From Maribacter sp. ACAM166 (GTDB lineage Bacteria; Bacteroidota; Bacteroidia; Flavobacteriales; Flavobacteriaceae): a stretch of DNA of 46,334 nt. The stretch spans positions 1-46,334 of the forward strand of contig NZ_VAUW01000034.1 in the NCBI RefSeq assembly GCF_005771495.1, given 5' to 3'. The translations under genes were made by a program, and so were the position numbers. Positions within the stretch are counted from its first letter, which is position 1, and each line of letters starts with the position of its first letter. Positions 1 to 7,155 of this stretch are shown here, piece after piece. The notes under the pieces were generated by a model, which ran no database searches, was not told where the DNA came from, and saw only the letters and a program-made list of their open reading frames with translations.

Positions 1-23
1 GTAACTTTAGAGTAGATTACCAT

Positions 24-83
24 AGATAGATTTTTAGATTAATGAATTGAATTTCAACACTTTAATTTACTGAAAATCTATCT
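24..83. repeat. Inverted repeat beyond the truncated amidase end
   Basis: Arms agatagatttt (24-34) and aaaatctatct (73-83), perfectly complementary and 38 bases apart, in the AT-rich sequence just after the amidase stop (minus direction). It may be a weak terminator or a trace of the event that truncated the amidase. Confidence 0.45.
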
Positions 84-100
84 TTTTTGTTGCATAATAA

Positions 101-1441
101 TCAAATATTATTAATCGAACTCAGGTTAAAAGCAACAACATCTGCAACCGAGCTAACTTTCACCAATTTCGAATTTGAGTTTGTTTTCAGATAAGCAGGC
201 AAATCATTACGCATATCAATGTTCAAAATGCTTAGAAACCCATCCATATCCATTTCTGGCGGAGTAAACTCTATTATAGTGGCTCCCGCAGCTTTTAAGT
301 TTTCTATAGTTTTCTTATAAATACGATCACTTTCCATTAATTCGGCAAAAGCCCCAAGCTTCATTTTCTTAAATGGCTCAGGATGCAAACCTGCGGATAA
401 AATTCCCGGAAAATCTTCGTCTACCGATTTTGAGTCAGATACATCATAACCTAGCATAGCGGATAATAAAATAGCATTATCTACCACATTTTTTGTCATT
501 GGACCAGGAGTATCTAACGTACTAGAAATAGGAACTATCCCAGAGCGACTTAACAATCCGATTGTTGGCTTCAAACCTACCACTGAGTTTTGACTACTTG
601 GTGATAATATAGAACCTGAAGTTTCTGTGCCAACTGCAGCGACAGCATAATTAGCAGCAACAGCAGTACCACTACCTGAACTTGACCCACCAGTTTCAAA
701 AACTCGACGACCATAAGGGTTCAACGTTTGACCACCATATGCGCTATACCCAACAGGACAGCCAGAACATAAAAAATAAGCCCATTCACTCAAATTGACT
801 TTACCCAAAATTAGCGCACCATTCTTTTTTAACTCCTTTACTATAAAAGAATCCTCTACTTCATTATTCATTAAGGATATTGATCCAGCAGTGGTTTTCA
901 TACCAACCGTGTTGATGTTATCTTTTAATAAAATAGGCATGCCATAAATAGGATGTTGTATTTGTGAAGCTGTTCCCATCTTTTTTTCTACATCTAACTT
1001 ACGTGCTGCATCTACTACATCTTTATTTAATGCTATAATCGTATTCAAGGTGGTAGCATTGTTTAATTCATATTTGTAAATACGATACAAATAAAATAGC
1101 ACCAAGTCTTCATACGTAAGTTCATTCTCTTCAATATGATGACGAATAGTGAAAATATTCTGTTCCAAAATCATTGGAACCAATGCTTTATACTTTTCTT
1201 CACTTAACTTAGAAACCTCATCATATAAAGGCCTAAAGATTTCGTTTTTATCAAGCACTTTAGATTGAATCAATTTATACTGCATACGCCCCTTTTCATG
1301 ATCTGCATTTGCCGCAACATCGACAGAATCATTATATGGAGTCCATAAAACAAGTTTTTCTTTCATAGTATTTTGCTTATCCTTGCAAGCACTTAACAAA
1401 ATGATAGCCACCAACCCTAAAAGCTTTTTCATAAAGTTCAT
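101..1441 (-). CDS. Amidase-signature family lipoprotein, probably C-terminally truncated
   Basis: The 446-residue product carries a lipoprotein signal (hydrophobic stretch ending LLSACKD, Cys19 as lipidation site), so it is likely anchored in the envelope. The amidase-signature core is visible: the catalytic Lys region PILLKDNINT, the Gly/Ser-rich loop GGSSSGSGTA, and a nucleophile-Ser segment reading GTETSGSI. These enzymes hydrolyse C-N amide bonds with a Ser-Ser-Lys triad. Members of this lipoprotein-type subfamily are, from memory, about 540-560 residues; this one stops shortly after DVVAFN with an unrelated tail, so roughly 100 C-terminal residues seem to be missing. No continuation was recognised in the remaining 100 bases to the window edge. 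The ATG abuts the stop of the upstream DUF2911 pseudogene (TAA then ATG with no gap), indicating former translational coupling. Substrate unknown; activity doubtful. Confidence 0.8.
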   Translation of the reverse strand: MNFMKKLLGLVAIILLSACKDKQNTMKEKLVLWTPYNDSVDVAANADHEKGRMQYKLIQSKVLDKNEIFRPLYDEVSKLSEEKYKALVPMILEQNIFTIRHHIEENELTYEDLVLFYLYRIYKYELNNATTLNTIIALNKDVVDAARKLDVEKKMGTASQIQHPIYGMPILLKDNINTVGMKTTAGSISLMNNEVEDSFIVKELKKNGALILGKVNLSEWAYFLCSGCPVGYSAYGGQTLNPYGRRVFETGGSSSGSGTAVAANYAVAAVGTETSGSILSPSSQNSVVGLKPTIGLLSRSGIVPISSTLDTPGPMTKNVVDNAILLSAMLGYDVSDSKSVDEDFPGILSAGLHPEPFKKMKLGAFAELMESDRIYKKTIENLKAAGATIIEFTPPEMDMDGFLSILNIDMRNDLPAYLKTNSNSKLVKVSSVADVVAFNLSSINNI

Positions 1442-2297
1442 TTATTTTTTAATTGAATAATTTTTCCAATCGTTTAAGTTGTTCGTATTTAATCGCACAA
1501 ACTCATCTTTCTTCTCTTTTTCCACTAATTCCATTGAAGCTTTAGCTGCTTCAATTGCACCGGAATAGTTATACATATCGGCTAAAATTAAAGATTTTAC
1601 TCAATAAAAATAATACGTATCACCACACATTTTAATGGCTGTATTTACAAATTTCAGAGACTCGCCTTAACTCATTCCATGTTCCTGATAATACCTTGCT
1701 ATTTCATAATAGGTCTAGGCCATTGGGGCAGTATTTATTTTAAATCTGTGCCTGCATAAACAACTGCGTATCCACTTTAATCAGAATAAATACTTTAGCT
1801 CCCCCTACTTCCAAACGATTTTGATTTCATCATAATTAATGGAATCAAACGAAATCAAAAAATACAATTGAAATGCTAAAGATTCAATCGGTGCCATACC
1901 TATTCTTAAGGCATCGCCCTTTTCATCATAAGTAGTTCTCCCATCTCCCCAATGCCTAGTATTTTATGGAATACAATTTGCCATTCTTTTTCTTTAGGAA
2001 AAGCATATAAGGCATACGTACCTTTTAGAAGTTTTTGGTCTCCAAGACGAACATCTGTGTCAAACGTTTTTTTGTTGATTCATTAGCGCTTAACCTCCAA
2101 ATAGTACTATAAGGCACCAAACTAGGCTTGCCATTTGGCTGATAACCAAACAATAAAAGCTCTCGCACAGCTGTTCTAGAATATTCAACTGTAATTTTCG
2201 AGAGGCCAACTTCCTGTTCCATTACAGAAAAAAAATTGCTTTGGGGTGGCTCATCTGCGACCAGCAAAAGCAAAAAAGGGAAGAATGAATCTAACCA
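1442..2297 (-). pseudogene. Decayed DUF2911 domain protein gene
   Basis: Reading the minus strand in several frames recovers a DUF2911-like protein. An intact piece (about 2025-2290) begins with a signal-peptide-like FPFLLLLVA and continues with VEYSRTAVRE and LVPYSTIWRLSANEST. The frame is then lost at a run of seven A/T bases (2067-2073) and resumes in another frame as GTYALYAFPKEKEWQIVFH. It shifts again near 1960-1970 to HWGDGRTTYDEKGDALRI, meets an in-frame TAG near 1800, and ends as degenerate helical sequence finishing NDWKNYSIKK. No ATG is present at the expected start. At least two frameshifts and several stops make a functional product very unlikely. DUF2911 proteins are secreted proteins of unknown function common in Bacteroidota. 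The gene lies directly between ftsY and the truncated amidase, on the same strand. Confidence 0.8.
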
Positions 2298-2299
2298 AC

Positions 2300-3259
2300 T
2301 TAAATTTTAAAGAAAGAATCTACAAATTCGTGCTTATTGAACACTTGTAAATCTTCGATTCCTTCACCAACACCAATATACTTAACCGGAATTTTAAACT
2401 GGTCTGAAATACCTATCACCACCCCTCCTTTAGCGGTACCGTCTAATTTTGTAATGGCCAATGCTGTTACCTCTGTAGCCTTCGTAAACTGCTTAGCCTG
2501 TTCAAAGGCATTTTGACCTGTTGAACCATCCAACACCAATAATACTTCATGTGGTGTATTCTCAATAACCTTTTGCATTACGCGCTTAACTTTAGTCAAT
2601 TCATTCATTAAATTAACCTTGTTATGTAAACGACCTGCCGTATCTATGATTACTACATCTGCATCTTGAACTAGGGCAGAACTCAACGTATCAAAAGCAA
2701 CCGAAGCTGGATCACTACCCATCTGTTGTTTTACTATCGGTACATCTACACGATCCGCCCAAACCTGTAATTGGTCTATAGCCGCTGCCCTAAACGTATC
2801 GGCAGCACCCAAAACAACTTTTAAGCCTTGCTTTTTATATTGATATGCAAGTTTACCTATCGTTGTAGTTTTACCAACTCCATTTACACCAACCACCATA
2901 ATCACATAAGGTTTCTTATCTGTTGGTAATTTTAAACCTGTATTGTCGTTGTCATGATTAGTTTCAGATAAAAGACCTGCAATCTCTTCACGTAGAATTC
3001 CATTAAGTTCATCGGTACCTACATACTTATCACGAGCTACTCTCGCTTCAATTCTTTCAATTATTTTCAATGTAGTATCTACTCCAACATCTGAAGAGAC
3101 TAAAACTTCTTCTAGATTGTCCAGTACGTCATCGTCAACTTTAGACTTACCAGCAACCGCCTTTCCTAATTTTGAGAAAAAGTTGGTTTTGGTTTTTTCC
3201 AAACCTTTATCCAAGGTTTCTTTTTTCTGTGTAGAAAATATTTTTTTAAATAAGCTCAT
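2300..3259 (-). CDS. ftsY: Signal recognition particle receptor FtsY
   Basis: FtsY is the membrane-associated SRP receptor GTPase that docks ribosome-nascent-chain/SRP complexes at the Sec translocon. The 319-residue product has a short charged N-terminal region, the helical N domain (about 20-100) and the GTPase G domain. The P-loop GVNGVGKT lies at about 124-131, DTFRAAA at about 154-160, DTAGR at 206-210, and the guanine-specificity motif TKLD at 270-273 followed by GTAKGG. The long acidic A domain of enterobacterial FtsY is absent, as is usual in this phylum. ATG at 3257-3259 (MSLFKKIF) was preferred to a TTG two codons upstream. The gene follows rpmB-rpmG-DUF4295 but is separated from them by a terminator hairpin and has its own -7 box, so it may be transcribed separately. 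Confidence 0.95.
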   Translation of the reverse strand: MSLFKKIFSTQKKETLDKGLEKTKTNFFSKLGKAVAGKSKVDDDVLDNLEEVLVSSDVGVDTTLKIIERIEARVARDKYVGTDELNGILREEIAGLLSETNHDNDNTGLKLPTDKKPYVIMVVGVNGVGKTTTIGKLAYQYKKQGLKVVLGAADTFRAAAIDQLQVWADRVDVPIVKQQMGSDPASVAFDTLSSALVQDADVVIIDTAGRLHNKVNLMNELTKVKRVMQKVIENTPHEVLLVLDGSTGQNAFEQAKQFTKATEVTALAITKLDGTAKGGVVIGISDQFKIPVKYIGVGEGIEDLQVFNKHEFVDSFFKI

Positions 3260-3278
3260 TGTCAAAACTATGGTTACT

Positions 3279-3286
3279 CAAATATA
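3279..3286 (-). promoter_or_regulatory. Candidate -7 promoter box of ftsY
   Basis: On the minus strand the sequence reads TATATTTG, a full match to the Bacteroidota -7 consensus TAnnTTTG, 20 bases upstream of the ftsY ATG. It lies immediately after the terminator hairpin at 3297-3320, a position that would let ftsY be transcribed independently of the ribosomal genes. No clear -33 TTG is present, so this is a candidate only. Confidence 0.45.
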
Positions 3287-3296
3287 AAACTTAAAA

Positions 3297-3320
3297 AGCC
3301 CCTTTCGTATGAAAGGGGCT
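3297..3320 (-). terminator. Rho-independent terminator after the rpmB-rpmG-DUF4295 genes
   Basis: A perfect 10-bp stem (agcccctttc / gaaaggggct) with loop gtat. Read on the minus strand it is followed by a T-run, as expected for an intrinsic terminator. It begins 27 bases beyond the stop codon of the DUF4295 gene and precedes ftsY. Confidence 0.8.
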
Positions 3321-3346
3321 CACAATAACTATAAAAGTTATTTCTC

Positions 3347-3499
3347 TTATTTCTTGGCAATCCAAGCATCCACCGATTCTGGTGCCATTACTTGTTCAAC
3401 AAAAATATAAGCACCAGATTTTGATGACTTAACCATTTTTATTGCTTTTGTCAATCTTTTCGAACTTGTCTGTAAACTTGCTACGGTCTTCTTAGCCAT
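3347..3499 (-). CDS. DUF4295 family small ribosome-associated-locus protein
   Basis: A 50-residue basic protein starting MAKKTVASLQTSSKRLTKAI and ending VDAWIAKK. It is recognised as DUF4295, a small protein almost restricted to Bacteroidota and nearly always encoded directly after rpmG and before ftsY, as here. Its role is not established; the conserved position suggests a ribosome- or translation-related function, which is inference. The start 35 bases after the rpmG stop and the terminator just downstream make it the last gene of the rpmB-rpmG unit. Confidence 0.9.
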   Translation of the reverse strand: MAKKTVASLQTSSKRLTKAIKMVKSSKSGAYIFVEQVMAPESVDAWIAKK

Positions 3500-3534
3500 G
3501 ACTTATTTTTTTATGATTTTCGCTAAACGAAAAT

Positions 3535-3717
3535 CTATTTAATTTCTTTATGAACGGTCATTCTCTTAAGAACAGAGTTGAATTTTTTAATTTCCAACCT
3601 CTCAGGAGTGTTCTTCTTATTTTTGGTAGTAATATATCTTGAAGTACCTGGTTGTCCAGATTCTTTATGCTCAGTGCATTCTAATATCACTTGTATTCTA
3701 TTGCCTTTCTTTGCCAT
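3535..3717 (-). CDS. rpmG: 50S ribosomal protein L33
   Basis: A 60-residue basic protein with the L33 signatures [27 protein letters not shown] and [15 protein letters not shown]33 is a small protein of the large ribosomal subunit near the E site. Only one cysteine is present (in LECTEH), so the paired CxxC zinc-binding motifs of the C+ form are missing; this is a zinc-independent (C-) L33. The gene sits 20 bases after rpmB and is followed by the DUF4295 gene, the standard Bacteroidota order. Confidence 0.96.
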   Translation of the reverse strand: MAKKGNRIQVILECTEHKESGQPGTSRYITTKNKKNTPERLEIKKFNSVLKRMTVHKEIK

Positions 3718-3737
3718 CTTACGCTATATTTTCCAGA

Positions 3738-3977
3738 TTACTTAATAACTAATCCTTTTGCTTTTGCTTCTTTCAAAACAGCAGATATACCTTTTTTATT
3801 GATACTCTTTAAAGCTCTAGTAGAGACCTTAAGCGTTATCCATCGGTCTTCTTCTGGAATGTAAAAACGTTTCTTTGATAAATTAACATCAAATCTTCTT
3901 CTTGTCTTATTGATTGAAAATGATACATTGTTTCCAAACATCGCCTTCTTCCCCGTAATTTCACATACTTTTGACAT
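3738..3977 (-). CDS. rpmB: 50S ribosomal protein L28
   Basis: A 79-residue protein with typical L28 features: N-terminal SKVCEITGKKAMFGNNVS, the basic stretch NKTRRRFDVNLSKKRFY, and the C-terminal VSTRALKSINKKG. L28 is a component of the large ribosomal subunit. It is the first gene of the rpmB-rpmG-DUF4295 unit. The 69 bases between it and the cinA stop are AT-rich and presumably hold its promoter, although no convincing -7 box was picked out. Confidence 0.97.
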   Translation of the reverse strand: MSKVCEITGKKAMFGNNVSFSINKTRRRFDVNLSKKRFYIPEEDRWITLKVSTRALKSINKKGISAVLKEAKAKGLVIK

Positions 3978-4046
3978 CGTGCTGACTTTTTCTTTTAAAC
4001 AGGGTGCAAATTTATATTATTTTTATCGTTCAGGCAACATAAAATA

Positions 4047-5297
4047 TCACATTTTTAAAATTTCTTTTTGAAGCATCTCAAACGCCTTATTTACAGCCTT
4101 TTCCACAATGCGCTCTCGATTGCTTCCCATTTGAAATTCTTGCACCACATGCAACCCCGCACCTTCAACGGCAATAAATATAGTTCCAACCGCTGCATTC
4201 GAATCACCTTTCGTCGGGCCAGCATTTCCTGTAGTAGCTATTGAAAAATCTGTTTTCATCAATTCCCTCACCCCCTTCGCCATTGCTGTCGCCACCTCTG
4301 CACTTACCACAGAATACTCCTCAATAACCTCAAAAGGGACCTTAAGAACGTCGATTTTTGTTTCTGTAGCATAACTTACCACACTACCTTTAAAGTACTT
4401 AGAAGCGCCCGAAATCGATGTTATGCTTTCCGCAATCTTACCACCCGTAAAACTTTCGGCGGTAGAAATCGTCAAATTCCTTTTTGTGAGCAATTTTGCT
4501 ATTACTTCCGGTAGGGTTTCATCATCTTCTAAACCAAACATTATGTCTTTGATAAGCGGATAAAGCTTTTCACACTCTGTATCAACAGCAGCTGCCAAAA
4601 CGGCATATTCAGGGCCTTTTGCCGATAATCGCAGTCTCACTTTTCCTAAATTAGGCAAATAAGCCAATTTTATATTCGGTGGAAGACTATCTTCCCATGA
4701 CTCGATACGTTTTGCAATTGAGCTTTCACCCAAACCATAGGTTACGATTGTTCTATGAATGATATGTGGTCTTTTGTAAAATGCTGAAAGTTTCGGAATT
4801 ACCGAGTCTACCATTAAACGCTTCATCTCGAAAGGAACCCCAGGCATAGAAATAAAGGTGACATTATCTTGATGCATCCACATACCAGGAGCAGTACCAT
4901 TCGTATTATGCAATACCTCTGCCCTACTAGGCACCAAGGCTTGTTTTCGATTAATATCCGATATTGGGGTAGAAGTAATATATTTAGCAAAAAGCTCTTC
5001 GACATGAGCCAATACCGAAGCATTTTCAACAAGTTCATCATTAAAAAACTCACAAAAGGTATGTTTGGTAATATCATCCTTGGTTGGACCCAGCCCACCA
5101 GTTACGAGCACAATATCAACCCGCTTTGCAGCATCGCTAAACGCATTTAAAATATGGGTACGTTCGTCTTGAACAGAAGTTATCTGATATACTGAAATCC
5201 CAATCTTATTAAGCTCTTTAGCTATAAATGCAGAGTTGGTATCAACAATTTGACCAATGAGGATTTCATCGCCAATAGTTATTATCTCTGCAAACAT
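4047..5297 (-). CDS. cinA: CinA family protein (nicotinamide-nucleotide amidase / competence-damage protein)
   Basis: The 416-residue product has the two-domain CinA layout. The N-terminal MoaB/MogA-like molybdopterin-binding fold (about 1-170) shows ITIGDEILIGQIVDTNS and VTGGLGPTKDDIT. The C-terminal CinA domain (about 260-412) shows STAESFTGGKIAE and ATTGNAGPTKGD. In studied CinA/PncC proteins the C-terminal domain deamidates nicotinamide mononucleotide for NAD recycling and the N-terminal domain has pyrophosphatase activity; this is family knowledge. The start codon overlaps the stop of the upstream Hpt gene by one base (TAATG), so translation is probably coupled. It is the last gene of a four-gene unit (exonuclease, FAH-family enzyme, Hpt, cinA). 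Confidence 0.92.
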   Translation of the reverse strand: MFAEIITIGDEILIGQIVDTNSAFIAKELNKIGISVYQITSVQDERTHILNAFSDAAKRVDIVLVTGGLGPTKDDITKHTFCEFFNDELVENASVLAHVEELFAKYITSTPISDINRKQALVPSRAEVLHNTNGTAPGMWMHQDNVTFISMPGVPFEMKRLMVDSVIPKLSAFYKRPHIIHRTIVTYGLGESSIAKRIESWEDSLPPNIKLAYLPNLGKVRLRLSAKGPEYAVLAAAVDTECEKLYPLIKDIMFGLEDDETLPEVIAKLLTKRNLTISTAESFTGGKIAESITSISGASKYFKGSVVSYATETKIDVLKVPFEVIEEYSVVSAEVATAMAKGVRELMKTDFSIATTGNAGPTKGDSNAAVGTIFIAVEGAGLHVVQEFQMGSNRERIVEKAVNKAFEMLQKEILKM

Positions 5298-5635
5298 TAT
5301 AAATTGAAGTCTTTTTTCAACTCGGAAACAACCTGGTTGATATCGGTTTTAAGCAATGGAAACATTTTTTCCATTTCAGCCATATTACCTTCTTCCTTAC
5401 CTAAAGATTCTAATTCTAAAGCAATTGCACGGGTTTGCTCCATTCCCAACAAATCAACGTTAGGCTTTATTTTATGCGCTAGCTGATACACTTGACCATA
5501 GTCTTTGGCAAGCAATGCCTTTTCCAATAAATCTAAATCCTCAGGAACTTCTTCTAAAAAAACAGATATTACAGAATTTATAAAATCCTGATCACCCTCT
5601 GCCATCTCATTAATTTTATCCAGGTTATAAATCAT
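5297..5635 (-). CDS. Stand-alone Hpt (histidine phosphotransfer) domain protein
   Basis: A 112-residue all-helical protein consisting of one Hpt domain. The phospho-acceptor motif is AHKIKPNVDLLGM, with His54 as the predicted phosphorylated residue; the downstream LELESLGKEE matches the following helix of the fold. Hpt proteins relay phosphoryl groups between response-regulator receiver domains in multistep phosphorelays. No histidine kinase or receiver protein is encoded in the window, so partners are unknown. The gene overlaps both neighbours by one base (TAATG junctions with the FAH-family gene and cinA), so it is translationally locked into a metabolic operon, unusual for a signalling protein. 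Confidence 0.88.
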   Translation of the reverse strand: MIYNLDKINEMAEGDQDFINSVISVFLEEVPEDLDLLEKALLAKDYGQVYQLAHKIKPNVDLLGMEQTRAIALELESLGKEEGNMAEMEKMFPLLKTDINQVVSELKKDFNL

Positions 5636-6246
5636 TATTTAATTTTTAAGGTAAAAAGCTCCTTGTTCTCCAAGCTACCCGAAAGATAGTCATTTGGACT
5701 TATTTTCCCAACACCGGCAGGAGTTCCAGTAAAAATTATATCTCCTTTTTTTAGCATGAAGAAAGTTGAAACGTAGGCGATAATCTCATCTATCTTCCAA
5801 AGCATCAAACTTGTATTTCCTTGTTGTACCACTTCATCGTTCTTTAACAACTTAAAATTTAAGTTATTAATATTCTCAAAAAGGGTTTTTGGAAGCCACT
5901 CACCTATCACGGCAGCACCATCAAATCCTTTTGCCTTTTCCCATGGCAAACCTTTTTCCTTTAATTTCGCTTGTAAGTCTCGCGCAGTGAAATCAATTCC
6001 CAATCCGATTTCATCATAATAAGACGGCGCAAACGCTTCACTAATATGCTTGCCTACTTTTTTTATTTTCACTAAAACCTCAACCTCATAATGAATATCA
6101 TTTGAAAATTCAGGAATATAAAAGTCTTGTTTCTTAGGTAATACCGACGAGTCTGGTTTTATAAAAATGATTGGCTCCTCTGGTCTTTCATTTTCAAGTT
6201 CCGCAATGTGTGCAGCGTAGTTTCTACCGATACATAGTATTTTCAT
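5635..6246 (-). CDS. Fumarylacetoacetate hydrolase family protein (acylpyruvase-like)
   Basis: A compact 203-residue protein starting MKILCIGRNYAAHIAELEN, typical of the short single-domain FAH family (FAHD1/YcgM-like). Metal-ligand motifs are visible: HYEVEVLVKI (paired Glu) and GIDFTARDLQ (Asp), followed by AKGFDGAAVIG and the C-terminal FTGTPAGVGKI. Members hydrolyse C-C bonds of acylpyruvates or decarboxylate oxaloacetate using Mg2+ or Mn2+; the substrate here cannot be read from sequence. It starts 18 bases after the exonuclease gene and its stop overlaps the Hpt start codon by one base. Confidence 0.88.
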   Translation of the reverse strand: MKILCIGRNYAAHIAELENERPEEPIIFIKPDSSVLPKKQDFYIPEFSNDIHYEVEVLVKIKKVGKHISEAFAPSYYDEIGLGIDFTARDLQAKLKEKGLPWEKAKGFDGAAVIGEWLPKTLFENINNLNFKLLKNDEVVQQGNTSLMLWKIDEIIAYVSTFFMLKKGDIIFTGTPAGVGKISPNDYLSGSLENKELFTLKIK

Positions 6247-6264
6247 TGGGCGCTATTATAAAAT

Positions 6265-7041
6265 TCAACTTAATTTATTATTGAGTTTGCTCAACTTAAT
6301 TTGAGTAAGGATTTTTTTGGTGTACAATGGAAAATCAGCATTTAGCATCCAACCAAAATAACCAGGCTCTTTTTCAAGTACATCATGTACTTTTCTACCT
6401 TTATGTTTACCAAATGAAAAGACCTCTTCGCCATCTTCGTCCATGGCGATAAACCCTGCAAAATCTACCGATAGTTTTCTTCTTGAGAATTCAGAAAGTT
6501 TCTTTATGTTATTTTCCAAATCAGGATATCTATCCAATTGAGAAAGCAACACCTCATACGTTGCATTAGTATCAGCTGCAGCACTATGCGCATCTATCAA
6601 ATCCTTATCACAATAAAATTTATAAGCAGCTTCTAACGTACGTTTCTCCATTTTATGGAAAATTGTCTGCACATCTACCGAAACCGTATTTTTCATATCG
6701 AAATCGATATCTGCACGCAATAACTCTTCTGCTAACAATGGAATATCAAATCGGTCAGAATTAAATCCGCCTAAATCAGCATCTTTAATTATCTGATAAA
6801 TTTCTTTAGAAAGCTTCTTAAACGTTGGTTCATTTGCAACCTTTTCATTCGTTATGCCATGCACCGCAATAACCTCATCAGGTATCACCATTTCTGGATT
6901 TACCAACCACGTTTTACTTTCCTTATTTCCATTCGGATATACCTTTAATATTGCTATTTCAACAATACGATCCTTTGCTACATTGATACCAGTTGTTTCT
7001 AAATCAAAAAAACAAATCGGTCTGGTAAGTTTTAATTCCAT
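6265..7041 (-). CDS. DnaQ-like 3'-5' exonuclease (DEDDh family)
   Basis: A 258-residue protein with all DEDDh exonuclease signatures: ExoI FFDLETTG (Asp13, Glu15), the HGITNE segment, ExoII GGFNSDRFDIPLL (Asp99) and ExoIII DAHSAAADTNAT (His152, Asp157). It could proofread or trim DNA or RNA ends. The C-terminal portion after residue 205 (FSFGKHKGRKVHDVL, then GYFGWML) resembles the small DUF3820-type module found on some exonucleases, making this a two-domain protein. It is the first gene of the exonuclease-FAH-Hpt-cinA unit and has a -7 box just upstream. It is distinct from the DnaQ epsilon subunit by its tail; a separate polymerase-associated role is inference. Confidence 0.88.
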   Translation of the reverse strand: MELKLTRPICFFDLETTGINVAKDRIVEIAILKVYPNGNKESKTWLVNPEMVIPDEVIAVHGITNEKVANEPTFKKLSKEIYQIIKDADLGGFNSDRFDIPLLAEELLRADIDFDMKNTVSVDVQTIFHKMEKRTLEAAYKFYCDKDLIDAHSAAADTNATYEVLLSQLDRYPDLENNIKKLSEFSRRKLSVDFAGFIAMDEDGEEVFSFGKHKGRKVHDVLEKEPGYFGWMLNADFPLYTKKILTQIKLSKLNNKLS

Positions 7042-7058
7042 ACAAGTTTAACTTTTGA

Positions 7059-7066
7059 CAAAGATA
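7059..7066 (-). promoter_or_regulatory. Candidate -7 promoter box of the exonuclease-cinA operon
   Basis: On the minus strand the sequence reads TATCTTTG, a full TAnnTTTG match 17 bases upstream of the exonuclease ATG. A small inverted repeat (cgttc ctt gaacg, 7073-7085) lies just upstream of the box and could be an operator. No clear -33 TTG was found. Confidence 0.45.
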
Positions 7067-7155
7067 CCTTTTCGTTCCTTGAACGCTAATAGGCTACATC
7101 TGTTTAAATTTATTTTAAAAATACAATTAATAGAGTGATAAAAATACCTAACAAT

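Noticed and set aside
3260..3265. A TTG start two codons upstream of the ftsY ATG
   Set aside because: ATG at 3259 matches homologous N-termini.
4823..5150. Open frames of about 90 residues on both strands inside cinA
   Set aside because: They overlap conserved CinA coding sequence and show no domain pattern.
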